From the NCBI RefSeq assembly GCF_025567045.1, contig NZ_JAOQJK010000005.1:218501-282500 (forward strand): DNA of 64,000 bases, given 5' to 3'. Below the pieces are notes generated by a model. The model saw only the letters and a list, made by a program, of their open reading frames with translations, was not told where the DNA came from and ran no database searches. Position numbers and translations under genes: made by a program. Source of the stretch: Barnesiella propionica (lineage in GTDB: Bacteria; Bacteroidota; Bacteroidia; Bacteroidales; Barnesiellaceae). Of this stretch, positions 51,269-62,355 are shown in pieces; the stretch's first letter is position 1; each line of letters opens with the position of its first letter.

Positions 51269-52627
51269 TTATTGCAGTTTACTTTCCAGTTCTTTAATTT
51301 TTTCTTCTTGTTTGATGATATAAAGAGTCAGTTCTTCTATTTTTTGCAATAGCTTAATCTGCATATCTACCAGACTCATGCCGTTTTCTTTTACTTCGGC
51401 AGCAGACGGGATGCCAGAGAGATGGCCGTTTTTCTGAATAAACTGATGAACTTCTTTCAGATCGGGGAGTTTATAATTTTTTTCGAAGACAAAATCGGCA
51501 AAATTATCTACCGATTCTACTTTAATTTCGGCAGCCCGGATGGTTCCTTTAACATCTAATGTATATTGAGGATTGGAAGTGTTTATACCTACCCGGCCAT
51601 TGTTTACAACAGAGAGAAAAGATCTCCATTGACTCGGAGCTTCCCAATACACATTTCCAATCACAAACTTGTCTTCGCCACTCTGATCGTCTGCGATAGT
51701 TACCCGAAGTTCCGATTTGTTTGGGTCTGTGTTATATCGTGCGATTGACATTTCATCATCTGGCGAATCTACACCACGAAAAAGAATTTTATTACCGTAT
51801 CCTGTAACACCGGTTTTTTCTATTCCAACTGAAATATTTCCGTCTACTGTCAGTTTTTCATTAGGAGTGGTAGTCCCTATTCCTACATTTCCGTTGGAAT
51901 ACAAAGCAGTTATTCGGCTTGTTCCGTTTGTTAATAAATTTAAATTTTGCCGGGCTGCAGTATTTATTTCTCCGGCTGATAACATGATCGGTTTACTGAA
52001 TAAGAATCTGGTACTATTTGTGCTTATTCTGACATTGGTGGCAGTTGGAGCTATATTTATATTGTTGTTTCCGTTTTTTATGTTTACAGGTCCTTGGATA
52101 GAGCCGTTTATGTGTAGTTTTTCGAGAGGTTTTGCAACACCGATTCCTATATTACCTTCAATAAGGGTGTTGCCTGTTATATGTACGTCATTAGCTATAG
52201 TATAACTTTCGTCCGGAGAAAAATTAATGGTAAAACCTCTGTAAGTCCCGTCACCGCCAGGATAATCTTGAGTAGTAAAAACTATTTTCGCTTTTCCATT
52301 CGCGGTTTTGGTTGTAATATCTTTAATTGAAGGATAGGGACCGGCTAATAATATATCATTCCCATTATCGTCTACATCGTAAATGAAGAGATTGTCATCT
52401 CCACCTAAATCTACAGAACAATTGAATTTAATGAGTTTGCTTTCCCCAATATTGATGTTCCAGGTCTCAGTCAGATATGCGGGACACTGTGCATCGGCAT
52501 ATATAACGGAAACAGTTCCGGTTGATTGATTTAAATCGTGTGTTCTTACTTCGGCTGCATACGAATAGTCTTGTGAAAAAAATAAAGCTAAAATGATAAT
52601 GAATAAAGTTCTAAAATGTGTTTTCAT
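51269..52627 (-). CDS. Secreted protein with CUB-like domain, fibre-type repeats and coiled-coil tail
   Basis: This 452-residue protein has a signal peptide (MKTHFRTLFIIILALFFSQD) and then a CUB-like beta domain at about residues 40-135 (WNINIGESKLIKFNC, GDDNLFIYDVDDNG). Repeats of the phage-tail-fibre type follow: EGNIGIGVAKPLEKLHINGS, GNVGIGTTTPNEKLTVDG, GRVGINTSNPQYTLDVKG. The C-terminus reads KLPDLKEVHQFIQKNGHLSG and ends in a coiled coil (LLQKIEELTLYIIKQEEKIK). Such tails are common in Bacteroidota surface proteins. No catalytic residues are visible. It is 13 bases upstream of the RHS gene and probably co-expressed with it, perhaps as a scaffold or delivery partner. Confidence 0.75.
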   Translation of the reverse strand: MKTHFRTLFIIILALFFSQDYSYAAEVRTHDLNQSTGTVSVIYADAQCPAYLTETWNINIGESKLIKFNCSVDLGGDDNLFIYDVDDNGNDILLAGPYPSIKDITTKTANGKAKIVFTTQDYPGGDGTYRGFTINFSPDESYTIANDVHITGNTLIEGNIGIGVAKPLEKLHINGSIQGPVNIKNGNNNINIAPTATNVRISTNSTRFLFSKPIMLSAGEINTAARQNLNLLTNGTSRITALYSNGNVGIGTTTPNEKLTVDGNISVGIEKTGVTGYGNKILFRGVDSPDDEMSIARYNTDPNKSELRVTIADDQSGEDKFVIGNVYWEAPSQWRSFLSVVNNGRVGINTSNPQYTLDVKGTIRAAEIKVESVDNFADFVFEKNYKLPDLKEVHQFIQKNGHLSGIPSAAEVKENGMSLVDMQIKLLQKIEELTLYIIKQEEKIKELESKLQ

Positions 52628-52664
52628 GTTATTGATATGATTAATTGATGGCTATATATAATTT

Positions 52665-53129
52665 TTATTGTTTTATGATTTTGAAGAATTTATTCTTTTC
52701 TTTGATGGAGACCTTTAGTATATACCAATTGGCCAGATATGATGCCATGTTTATTTTTATCGGAGATTCCTCCGGGCTAGCGGTGATGTTTTGTAATAAT
52801 GCTCCTTGTGAATCGTAAAGAGAAAGATTTATCGTACATTCTTCACTAACCCCTGAAATCCCTACAGATAATATGTCTTTTGTAGGATTTGGATAGATTG
52901 AGATATGCTGTTCTTCCGGTATTTGTTCTGTGTATACTGAATCTGAAAATTGTTGCAGAGGAGGTTTTTTGAACGTAGATATAACATATTTTCTTGAGAT
53001 ACGATTTCCCGCGGCATCATATTCATATTGGATCTTATTTTGAGATATACTTGCCGCTTCTTGATGATAAAGCAACATTAACATAAGTATAAAAATACAA
53101 AACAAGTGATTCGGATTTTTTGTTTTCAC
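52665..53129 (-). CDS. YD-repeat protein with T9SS type A sorting domain
   Basis: This 154-residue protein has an N-terminal hydrophobic segment (FCIFILMLMLLYHQEAAS), one YD-like repeat (QYEYDAAGNRISRKY) and a C-terminal T9SS type A sorting domain (SIYPNPTKDILSVGISG to WYILKVSIKEKNKFFKIIKQ). It should be exported through the type IX secretion system. I set the start at the GTG at 53129, because the frame further upstream overlaps the -7 promoter box; an ATG inside the signal segment is possible. It heads the operon that continues with the fibre-like and RHS genes (37 and 13 bases apart). Confidence 0.7.
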   Translation of the reverse strand: MKTKNPNHLFCIFILMLMLLYHQEAASISQNKIQYEYDAAGNRISRKYVISTFKKPPLQQFSDSVYTEQIPEEQHISIYPNPTKDILSVGISGVSEECTINLSLYDSQGALLQNITASPEESPIKINMASYLANWYILKVSIKEKNKFFKIIKQ

Positions 53130-53161
53130 GGTAGTTATATATATAATTTTATTTACATTAT

Positions 53162-53169
53162 CAAAACTA
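53162..53169 (-). promoter_or_regulatory. -7 box of the T9SS/fibre/RHS operon
   Basis: The minus strand reads TAGTTTTG, an exact TAnnTTTG match, 32 bases upstream of the GTG at 53129. The rest of the gap 53170-53368 is AT-rich and holds no gene. Confidence 0.55.
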
Positions 53170-53368
53170 ATTATATAAAACATAAAATACAAATAAAAAT
53201 GAATATATTTTGTTATTAATTACGAATTGTTATAACACAATATTTATTAAAAGAAGCAATTCTATTTCTCGTTTAATTATTATTTTTATTTATAATGTCG
53301 GTGATTTATTAAATTATAGCCGGTTATGGTGCGGTCATATATTTTTCCGTAAAAGTGTCTTGAGATAT

Positions 53369-53416
53369 AAAATACCCGCTATCTGTCAAAAAACTTTGAC
53401 AGATAGCGGGTATTTT
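53369..53416. terminator. Strong terminator downstream of mrp
   Basis: A perfect 22-bp inverted repeat (53369-53390 and 53395-53416) with a 4-base loop and A/T-rich ends. It lies 16 bases after the mrp stop. Confidence 0.85.
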
Positions 53417-53432
53417 AAAAAAGGTAAATAAG

Positions 53433-54539
53433 TTAGCCTAGTTCTACTTTTTGTGTCGGTGCTTTTCTTTCGTTTCGTTCGTTTACTGCGCTAATGACTG
53501 TTCGGGCAAGATCGGCAAAAGCTAATCCCGTAATACTATTTGGATTCAGAGCAACAGGCTTTCCTTCGTCTCCTCCTTCCCGGATGCTTTGTACGATAGG
53601 AATCTGGCCTAATAAACGCACATTCATTTCTTCTGCGAGTTTCTTGCATCCTTCTTTCCCGAATATATAATAACGGTTCTCGGGCAACTCTGCCGGGGTG
53701 AACCATGACATGTTCTCTACGAGTCCCAGTATAGGGACATTTATTTTTTCTCCGGTGAACATGTTTATCCCTTTGCGGGCGTCTGCCAGGGCTACTTCCT
53801 GAGGTGTGCTTACGACTATGGCTCCAGTGATACCGAGAGTCTGGACCAGGGTGAGATGAATATCGCTGGTTCCCGGCGGAAGATCGAGTATAAAGTAATC
53901 CAGTTCTCCCCAAGCCCCGTCCGTAATCAATTGTTTTAATGCATTGCTAGCCATTCCTCCACGCCATACTACTGCACTGTCTTTATCTACGAAAAAGCCT
54001 ATTGACAAGATTTTTACGCCATATTTTTCTATAGGTATAATTAGTTCTCTTCCGCCGATATTTTCGGCGTAAGGCCTTTCTTCTTCAGTGCCGAACATTT
54101 TAGGCACCGATGGCCCGAAAATATCGGCATCCAGTAATCCTACTTTGTAACCTTGTTGTGACAGAGCAACAGCCAGATTGGATGCTACCGTCGATTTTCC
54201 TACGCCGCCTTTGCCCGATGAAACGGCAATGATATTTTTAACTTCGGGAAGAGGGTTCTGTGGATCAGGCCGGTTTAGTTGTTTTGCTTTTACACTTATA
54301 TTGCCTTTAATTTCTACTTCAGGACTTACGTATGTTATAATTGCTGTTTCGGCTGCTTTTACTACCGAACGCATGAACGGATCGTTAGGTTTGTCGAAAA
54401 TGATGGAAAAGCTTACTTTATTGCCGTCGATACGGATATTGTCATCTATCATTTCCGCTTCCACCAGATTTTTTCCATTTCCAGGATACCGAACTTTGGA
54501 AAGGGCGTCCAATATCAGTTTGGGATATAATTTTATCAT
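53433..54539 (-). CDS. Mrp/ApbC-family P-loop ATPase (Fe-S cluster carrier)
   Basis: Mrp proteins carry Fe-S clusters to apoproteins in the cytoplasm. This 368-residue protein has an N-terminal MIP18-type domain (about residues 1-90) and the deviant Walker A motif GKGGVGKS at 109-116. It then has LLDADIFGPSVPKMFG, YFILDLPPGTSDIHLTL and the switch-like ILGLVENMSWFTP. The CxxC pair that many Mrp proteins have after this last block is not seen; the local sequence is FTPAELPENRYYIFGKEG, as in other Bacteroidales homologues. trmB lies 43 bases upstream on the same strand. Confidence 0.93.
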   Translation of the reverse strand: MIKLYPKLILDALSKVRYPGNGKNLVEAEMIDDNIRIDGNKVSFSIIFDKPNDPFMRSVVKAAETAIITYVSPEVEIKGNISVKAKQLNRPDPQNPLPEVKNIIAVSSGKGGVGKSTVASNLAVALSQQGYKVGLLDADIFGPSVPKMFGTEEERPYAENIGGRELIIPIEKYGVKILSIGFFVDKDSAVVWRGGMASNALKQLITDGAWGELDYFILDLPPGTSDIHLTLVQTLGITGAIVVSTPQEVALADARKGINMFTGEKINVPILGLVENMSWFTPAELPENRYYIFGKEGCKKLAEEMNVRLLGQIPIVQSIREGGDEGKPVALNPNSITGLAFADLARTVISAVNERNERKAPTQKVELG

Positions 54540-54582
54540 GATAAAAGTGTTTTATATGTTTCCTTATAAAGCAGGAATATAT

Positions 54583-55347
54583 TCATTTTTCTTTATTACT
54601 TTGCTTGCCACTGCGTTTCCCTCGGTTGAAGCTTCTGTAGCTGTCATATTCTATCTCTGTATCCGGTTCAATCAATGTATTACGTGGTTCACAAATAAAC
54701 TTGATATACTTGATAGATAAACCCCTTTCCAACCATTGTTGTTCGTAAAAAGTTTTAATACTCAGTATATCGTCGTCTATTCCCGAATTGTACAGATCTT
54801 CGCATTGCAGGAGTACCGGGTAGTTATTGGCTTTTACCATCTCGCAGGTATATGTGTACATAAAATGACTGTCGCTTTTGAGGTGTATGATACCCGAAGG
54901 GCTGAGTATCTTTCGGTATAACTCCATGAAACGCGTAGAGGTGAGACGCTTGCGTGTTTTTTTCATTTGCGGATCGGGGAATGTGATCCATATTTCAGAT
55001 ATTTCTCCTTCACTGAAAAATCGGTCTATAAGTTCAATATGTGTCCGTAAAAAAGCTACGTTGGTGATTTCTTCTTCTATTGCCTCCTTTGCTCCAGTCC
55101 ACATGCGTGCTCCTTTTATGTCTATCCCGATGAAATTTTTATCAGGATATTTACGCGCTAATCCGGTTGCGTACTCTCCTTTTCCACATCCTAATTCCAG
55201 AACGATCGGGTTGTTGTTTTTGAAAAATAACTCATTCCATCGTCCTTGCATATCGAATCCTTTTTCTTGCAACGCTCCGAAAGGATATTGGAATACGTGA
55301 GGATATGAATCCATGTCGCTGAATTTCTGTAATTTATTTTTGCCCAT
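54583..55347 (-). CDS. trmB: tRNA (guanine46-N7)-methyltransferase TrmB
   Basis: TrmB forms m7G46 in the variable loop of tRNA with S-adenosylmethionine. The SAM motif is [20 protein letters not shown], followed by [13 protein letters not shown]. The family blocks [20 protein letters not shown] and [13 protein letters not shown] are intact. I chose ATG at 55347 (254 residues), because an earlier in-frame ATG lies within the -7 box. A basic C-terminal tail ([14 protein letters not shown]) may help bind tRNA. It is transcribed together with mrp. Confidence 0.94.
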   Translation of the reverse strand: MGKNKLQKFSDMDSYPHVFQYPFGALQEKGFDMQGRWNELFFKNNNPIVLELGCGKGEYATGLARKYPDKNFIGIDIKGARMWTGAKEAIEEEITNVAFLRTHIELIDRFFSEGEISEIWITFPDPQMKKTRKRLTSTRFMELYRKILSPSGIIHLKSDSHFMYTYTCEMVKANNYPVLLQCEDLYNSGIDDDILSIKTFYEQQWLERGLSIKYIKFICEPRNTLIEPDTEIEYDSYRSFNRGKRSGKQSNKEK

Positions 55348-55365
55348 GTAGTATGTTTTATTTTG

Positions 55366-55373
55366 CAAAAATA
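55366..55373 (-). promoter_or_regulatory. -7 box of the trmB-mrp operon
   Basis: On the minus strand TATTTTTG matches TAnnTTTG and lies 18 bases upstream of the ATG at 55347. Confidence 0.55.
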
Positions 55374-55579
55374 CAAAAATGATTTAAGAATAGGATGGTA
55401 ACAAGGTATATTCATTGAGGTATTTAATTGCTGAAAAATATTTTACAGTTTTAGACATATTATTCTTTTGGCAATGGAAAAATGAAATGGGCGTAAATAT
55501 GTATGTTTCTTTTTTACACTTTCTTTATCCCCTGTTCAGGATAAATTCGATAAGAAAATATGTATTGAGATGTAGGGGG

Positions 55580-56266
55580 TTACATGCGGCTGTCGATGCG
55601 TATGATATTTTCTACGATAAACAGGTCCCGTATTTCATTCTTTGGAATTTCTATATCATCATATTCTGTATTTTCACTCCTTAATATGATCCATTTGGGA
55701 TCATTATGTTTACGGATATACTTAACCATCCTGTAATCATCCAGTAAAATAACATATATGTGTCCCCAAAAAATGATACCGGTATTTTTGATTTCACGTA
55801 TAGCAATATAATCTCCGTCGCATAGTACAGGTTTCATGCTGTCACCGCTAACTTTTACAATATGGCTGTCCGGGCGTACATAGGGTATATCTATACTTCC
55901 AATAACATAATCCGAGGAGAACATTCGTTCCCGCGATAGAGGGCCTGCTGTCACATCAATATCATATACTTTGGCTCCTTGTTGTTGGGAGTTGTGTATG
56001 GCATCGGGGGCGACAGATAATGTTTTTATAAGATTCATGCTTTCGGCATATGATTGGGGGCCAAGTCCTGATACGAGCCATTCCTTTGATATACCCATGT
56101 TTACTACTATCTTATTGAGAAGTGAGTCATTTACAGGCAGCTTTCCGCTCATGTGTTTTGAAAAGTTGGATGCATCTATGCGAATCTGTTTCGAAAATTC
56201 CGCCTGTGATAATCCTTTTTCCTGTATTAATAGCTTTATTCTCTGAATGATATCTTCATTTTTCAT
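55580..56266 (-). CDS. XRE-type repressor with S24 (LexA/CI-like) peptidase domain
   Basis: This 228-residue regulator has an N-terminal helix-turn-helix (RIKLLIQEKGLSQAEFSKQI, then IDASNFSKHMSGKLPV) and a C-terminal S24 peptidase fold. The catalytic serine lies in VKVSGDSMKPVLCDGDYIAI and the lysine partner in DDYRMVKYIRKH. A candidate self-cleavage site is VTAGPL near residue 105. Such proteins repress stress or prophage genes until RecA-stimulated cleavage. I took ATG at 56266; an in-frame TTG two codons upstream is less likely. A divergent promoter lies in the gap at 56316-56348. No phage genes are next to it, so it may serve a chromosomal regulon. Confidence 0.88.
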   Translation of the reverse strand: MKNEDIIQRIKLLIQEKGLSQAEFSKQIRIDASNFSKHMSGKLPVNDSLLNKIVVNMGISKEWLVSGLGPQSYAESMNLIKTLSVAPDAIHNSQQQGAKVYDIDVTAGPLSRERMFSSDYVIGSIDIPYVRPDSHIVKVSGDSMKPVLCDGDYIAIREIKNTGIIFWGHIYVILLDDYRMVKYIRKHNDPKWIILRSENTEYDDIEIPKNEIRDLFIVENIIRIDSRM

Positions 56267-56296
56267 GTTCAATATGATATTAATTGATTTTGTATG

Positions 56297-56306
56297 GTAA
56301 ATTTAC
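56297..56306. promoter_or_regulatory. Candidate operator / -7 region of the S24 repressor gene
   Basis: The 10-base perfect palindrome GTAAATTTAC lies 31 bases upstream of the repressor ATG and overlaps a minus-strand near-match to the -7 box (TAAATTTA). It is a plausible self-binding site; a perfect palindrome this short could also be chance in AT-rich DNA. Confidence 0.35.
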
Positions 56307-56315
56307 AACAATAAA

Positions 56316-56348
56316 TTTGGATATATAGTAAAATAACAATTATATTTG
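56316..56348 (+). promoter_or_regulatory. Plus-strand promoter divergent from the S24 repressor gene
   Basis: TTTG (56316-56319) and TATATTTG (56341-56348) are 21 bases apart. They would transcribe toward the hairpin region at 56422-56532; no ORF follows. Confidence 0.6.
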
Positions 56349-56354
56349 TGCTTG

Positions 56355-56535
56355 ATATTTTCCGAAAGATAATTATAATATATTATATACAAAATAAATA
56401 GCGTGTAAATTAATAAAAAGTAACAAAGTTGTAAATAAAGTCTTGTGGTAAAATAGTTAATAATTTTGGAAGAATAGGCTTGTGAAATGGGGTAAAAATA
56501 CAAGTTTCAAGACTTGGTTTTACAACTTTGTTTAT
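56355..56535 (+). ncRNA. Candidate structured RNA with a two-part long stem
   Basis: Downstream of the promoter at 56316-56348, two stems nest perfectly: 14 bp between 56422-56435 and 56519-56532, and 8 bp between 56438-56445 and 56508-56515. They are joined by a small internal loop and together form one arm around a 62-base interior. No ORF occupies this stretch. The 3' end is not defined, since no clear T-run terminator follows. The shape suggests a structured transcript or a DNA cruciform; the end coordinate is approximate. The remaining 56536-56697 shows no gene. Confidence 0.45.
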
Positions 56536-56697
56536 GATTTATATAATAACAATTACATAAGTTTCTTGTTATATTCAATAGATATATAGGGCGTGTTCCG
56601 GCAGGCATAGTGTTGCGGATGGGGGTGTTATCATATGGATAAACGGGAATCGCTGAGCTTATCGGATCTAAAAAGTATGAGGGGGCATTTGCTCCCT

Positions 56698-57220
56698 TTA
56701 TATTTTTATATCGTATAATATATGTGTGGGCCGATGTTCCCGGGGTAATTGCAGATGTCCGAAACTATATTTTCTTTGTATTCCTATTTTTTTCAAGATA
56801 CGTTCCGAGTGTTTATAGAGGATTGAAGTGAAAGAGTATATTTTATTTATTTTAATAGTTTAGCCTTTTCTATGCAACCTTTGGCTGCTTCTGTCGCATA
56901 TCCTTTTCCCCATGTGCATCGTATGTCAGCTCCAGACTATTTCAATGCCGGGTGTGAAGTCCGCATCGAAGCCAATCTGATGAAGCCCCGGGTAACCTAT
57001 AAATTTTGTATCATATTTTCGTTCCACAGCAAATAAACCGCATCCTTCGGTCTTTATCTCTTTGAGAAGAAGATCGTAGAATTGTATAGACTCATTTTCA
57101 GTTAATGGTTTTGGAAAAAACTGCATAACTGATGTCTTGATTCATACGAATGGATGGAAGTAAGTTTGTATTGTTCCAGTCGCGTAAAATAAGTCTGGGA
57201 GTTTCGGGATAAGTTTTCAT
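56698..57220 (-). pseudogene. GNAT acetyltransferase pseudogene (RimJ/RimL-like)
   Basis: From ATG at 57220 the minus strand encodes MKTYPETPRLILRDWNNTN and RMNQDIS. The reading frame then shifts to MQFFPKPLTENESIQFYDL, followed by LFAVERKYDTKFIGYPGLHQ and FTPGIEIVW. It shifts again to WGKGYATEAAKGC, with a last block SFGHLQLPREHRP and YDIKI before TAA at 56698. All parts are in the order of a GNAT acetyltransferase of about 175 residues. At least three frame disruptions and a stop show the gene is dead. Only the part between 56926 and 57126 remains as an open frame. Confidence 0.85.
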
Positions 57221-57236
57221 TAGATTGTAAGATAAA

Positions 57237-57266
57237 AAAAGTCGCTTCAGTAATGAAGCGACTTTT
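57237..57266 (-). terminator. Terminator of gapA
   Basis: A perfect 13-bp stem (57237-57249 with 57254-57266), GTAA loop, and a T run on the minus strand, 20 bases after the gapA stop. Confidence 0.85.
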
Positions 57267-57285
57267 GAATTATAAAAGTAACAGA

Positions 57286-58308
<1,023 letters not shown>

Positions 58309-58402
58309 TTAGAGTTTATTGAATTAAAAAAAATATTGTCCTAATTTTTTCCGAAACTGTCGTTGTTTAAAGTTTAAAAAACTTTATATTTGCCTTGAGT
58401 GT

Positions 58403-58489
58403 TTAACAACCACAAGGCGTTGCACAGCAGGTCAGAAGAATAAATGCCACAAAAATCACATATTTGATGTACTTCATAAGGCTAAACAT
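58403..58489 (-). CDS. Candidate microprotein, 28 residues, Cys-rich C-terminus
   Basis: The minus strand between gapA and mscL encodes MFSLMKYIKYVIFVAFILL followed by TCCATPCGC and a TAA stop. It has one hydrophobic helix and four cysteines in the last eight residues. A -7 box identical to that of the rRNA promoter (TACCTTTG, 58510-58517) lies 21 bases upstream of the ATG. A second Met (residue 5) is an alternative start. The pattern suggests a short lipoprotein-like or membrane-anchored peptide, but LLTC is not a standard lipobox. I do not recognise a family. The gap from 58297 to 58637 holds nothing else apart from A/T-rich hairpins. Confidence 0.5.
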   Translation of the reverse strand: MFSLMKYIKYVIFVAFILLTCCATPCGC

Positions 58490-58509
58490 TATTCTTTATA
58501 TTTGCGTTG

Positions 58510-58517
58510 CAAAGGTA
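58510..58517 (-). promoter_or_regulatory. -7 box upstream of the microprotein
   Basis: On the minus strand TACCTTTG, identical to the -7 boxes of the rRNA operon and panB. Two plus-strand near-identical copies of TTTATATTTGC (58383-58393 and 58495-58505) flank the small gene, and the second could drive mscL. Confidence 0.55.
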
Positions 58518-58637
58518 ACTCTTTTTTTTAAAAACATTTCATCTCAAGGTGAAAATAAAAGAAAAATTTCTTTATTTCTCTTTTGGTATGTATGAGTTTG
58601 AAAGTTAGTAAGGTAGGTCTAATTTAAAATATCGTTT

Positions 58638-59072
58638 ATGAAAAGTTCGTTCTTGTCCGATTTCAAAGCATTTGCCATGCGGGGCAATGTTATAGACATG
58701 GCTGTCGGTGTCGTTATAGGTGCGGCATTTGGCAAAATAGTGTCTTCTATCGTAGCTGATATTATTATGCCTCCGATTGGCTTATTGGTAGGCGGGGTAA
58801 ATTTTACCGATCTTAAGTTGGTATTAAAACCGGCCGAAATGGTCGATGGAGTAGAAAAGGCGGCGGTCACTCTTAATTACGGAAATTTTCTTCAGGTATC
58901 TTTTGATTTTCTGATTATCGCATTTTCTATATTCTTATTTGTAAGGCTGATAAATAAATTTCTGATAAAAAAAGAAGAACCGGCTCCGGCTCCTTCGGCT
59001 CCTGTACCTTCCGATGAAGTAAAGTTATTAACGGAAATAAGAGATCTATTGAAAAAAGATGAGAAAGTATAA
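58638..59072 (+). CDS. mscL: Large-conductance mechanosensitive channel MscL
   Basis: MscL opens when membrane tension rises, releasing solutes during hypo-osmotic shock. The 144-residue protein starts with the family signature [20 protein letters not shown], followed by [22 protein letters not shown]1 is at about residues 15-45 and TM2 at about 80-105 ([20 protein letters not shown]). The C-terminal bundle helix is preceded by an unusual Pro-Ala-rich linker ([13 protein letters not shown]). The gene is convergent with panB across a shared terminator. Confidence 0.95.
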   Translation: MKSSFLSDFKAFAMRGNVIDMAVGVVIGAAFGKIVSSIVADIIMPPIGLLVGGVNFTDLKLVLKPAEMVDGVEKAAVTLNYGNFLQVSFDFLIIAFSIFLFVRLINKFLIKKEEPAPAPSAPVPSDEVKLLTEIRDLLKKDEKV

Positions 59073-59075
59073 AAT

Positions 59076-59113
59076 AAAAAAGCCGGGATTAAATTAAATA
59101 TCCTGGCTTTTTT
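59076..59113. terminator. Bidirectional terminator between mscL and panB
   Basis: A 13-bp stem with one G-U pair (59076-59088 with 59101-59113) has A and T runs on its outer sides. Confidence 0.8.
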
Positions 59114-59117
59114 ATTT

Positions 59118-59936
59118 TTAATATTGTTCTTTTTCATTCGGAAAATCCGAAGTCTTTACGTCTTTAATATAATTTTGTACCGCTTCGGTTATTACAGAAT
59201 TCAAATCGGCATACCGGCGTAAAAATCGGGGAGAAAACCCTTTGTTGATTCCCAACATGTCGTGCATTACGAGAACTTGACCGTCTACGCCTCCTCCGGC
59301 GCCTATTCCTATTATAGGAATTGTAAGTTCTTTGGCGACCTGTTCAGCTAATTTTGCCGGGATTTTTTCCAATACGATGGCAAAACATCCCAATTCTTCC
59401 AGAAGATGTGCATCTTCTATTAATTTTTGAGCTTCAGCTTTTTCTTTCGCCCGAACAGTGTATGTGCCGAACTTATTTATAGATTGTGGAGTAAGTCCCA
59501 GATGTCCCATGATAGGAATTCCTGCGCTTAAAATGCGTTCGATAGATTCTTTTATTTCTGCTCCGCCTTCTAACTTCACACAATCGGCTCCTGTCTCTTT
59601 CATAATACGTATGGCAGAAGCCACTGCTTCTTTTGAGTTTCCCTGATAAGAACCGAAAGGCATATCTACGACAACAAGTGCACGTTTTACCGCGTTCATT
59701 ACGGCTCTGCCATGATATATCATCTGGTCGAGGGTAATGGGTAAAGTGGTTATATTTCCGCACATGACATTGGAAGCCGAGTCTCCGACTAATATGACGT
59801 CCATTCCTGCCTGGTCGATTAATGTGGCCATGGAATAGTCGTAAGCTGTAAGCATCGAGATTTTTTCTCCACGTTGTTTCATCTCAATAAGACGTCTTGT
59901 GGTAACTTTACGTAAATCTTCTGTGTAAGTTGACAT
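59118..59936 (-). CDS. panB: 3-methyl-2-oxobutanoate hydroxymethyltransferase
   Basis: PanB transfers a hydroxymethyl group from methylenetetrahydrofolate to 2-oxoisovalerate, the first step of pantothenate synthesis. The TIM-barrel blocks [43 protein letters not shown] and GHLGLTPQS are all present. The ligand loop [19 protein letters not shown] is intact. I took ATG at 59936 (272 residues, [16 protein letters not shown]), because a longer frame runs back through the promoter. Confidence 0.96.
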   Translation of the reverse strand: MSTYTEDLRKVTTRRLIEMKQRGEKISMLTAYDYSMATLIDQAGMDVILVGDSASNVMCGNITTLPITLDQMIYHGRAVMNAVKRALVVVDMPFGSYQGNSKEAVASAIRIMKETGADCVKLEGGAEIKESIERILSAGIPIMGHLGLTPQSINKFGTYTVRAKEKAEAQKLIEDAHLLEELGCFAIVLEKIPAKLAEQVAKELTIPIIGIGAGGGVDGQVLVMHDMLGINKGFSPRFLRRYADLNSVITEAVQNYIKDVKTSDFPNEKEQY

Positions 59937-59972
59937 TTCGTTAAGTGTTTGTTTGGGTTTTAAATAGGACGG

Positions 59973-59980
59973 CAAAGGTA
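59973..59980 (-). promoter_or_regulatory. -7 box of panB
   Basis: On the minus strand TACCTTTG matches the consensus, 37 bases upstream of the ATG at 59936. The rest of 59981-60180 shows no gene. Confidence 0.55.
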
Positions 59981-60180
59981 CATTTATTTTATATGCAACC
60001 GAAGAAAAGGTACATAAATATGTTAAAGTTACAGTCCGGTGCATTCTTTTATATATAGTCAAGCAATAAGAAGCAAAAGGTCTAATAGAAGGATGTTTTT
60101 CCGTTGTTTGATATAAATATTTGATTTACAGCATATTGATTATTGTTGTAGAATTTTTTTTCAAAAAAAGGCAGAAAAAG

Positions 60181-60211
60181 TTTGTGAGATAAATAAAAAG
60201 CCCTACCTTTG
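60181..60211 (+). promoter_or_regulatory. rRNA operon promoter
   Basis: TTTG (60181-60184) and TACCTTTG (60204-60211) are separated by exactly 19 bases. The leader of about 215 bases before 16S contains a GACAGG/CCTGTC hairpin (60303-60322) and no gene. Confidence 0.8.
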
Positions 60212-60428
60212 CATCCGCTTTCGGGAAATAACCGAATAGTTCAAAAATAAAAGTTCATTGAAATAATTACAATAGACAAAGTAGTACGAGACGTTTTTTT
60301 TTGACAGGTTTAACCCCCTGTCGGGAAAAAGGGAAATAAAAAAAGTCAACGTCAAGACAAGAACAATAAGTTAGAGTTTTGAGTTCCGGAGCGAATCTTT
60401 GAAAGTATAAAAGAAATAAAAAAGATAT

Positions 60429-61956
<1,528 letters not shown>

Positions 61957-62071
61957 TGGAGAAGAATCGTGAACGGAAAAAGTTGACTGAAAAAGATTTT
62001 CAGTCTTGTACTACGCATTGTCTGTTGGAATTAGCAAGTATAAAGATCACGCCCGAAGAGGTCGATTTGAC

Positions 62072-62148
62072 AGTCCTATAGCTCAGTAGGTTAGAGCGCT
62101 ACACTGATAATGTAGAGGTCGGCAGTTCAAATCTGCCTGGGACTACCA
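62072..62148 (+). tRNA. tRNA-Ile (GAT)
   Basis: A 77-base cloverleaf with acceptor arms AGTCCTA and TGGGACT, anticodon GAT in CTGATAA, a TTCAAAT T-loop and an encoded CCA. It lies in the 16S-23S spacer, about 115 bases after 16S. Confidence 0.97.
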
Positions 62149-62168
62149 GACAGCCAAGAGGGCCGTTT

Positions 62169-62242
62169 GGGGGATTAGCTCAGCTGGCTAGAGCATCTGC
62201 CTTGCACGCAGAGGGTCAACGGTTCGAATCCGTTATTCTCCA
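62169..62242 (+). tRNA. tRNA-Ala (TGC)
   Basis: A 74-base cloverleaf with acceptor arms GGGGGAT and ATTCTCC (two G-T pairs), anticodon TGC in TTTGCAC and a TTCGAAT T-loop. The discriminator is A and the next bases are CGA, so CCA is not encoded and must be added, unlike in the tRNA-Ile 20 bases upstream. Confidence 0.95.
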
Positions 62243-62355
62243 CGAAAAAAAAAGAGATCCTTGACATATTGAAAGCAAAGAGTAAAAACAAAACACGAGC
62301 AAATTAGGAAAACATCGAACCCTACGTCCGTCTGCTTAAGCAGATGGCAAAACGA

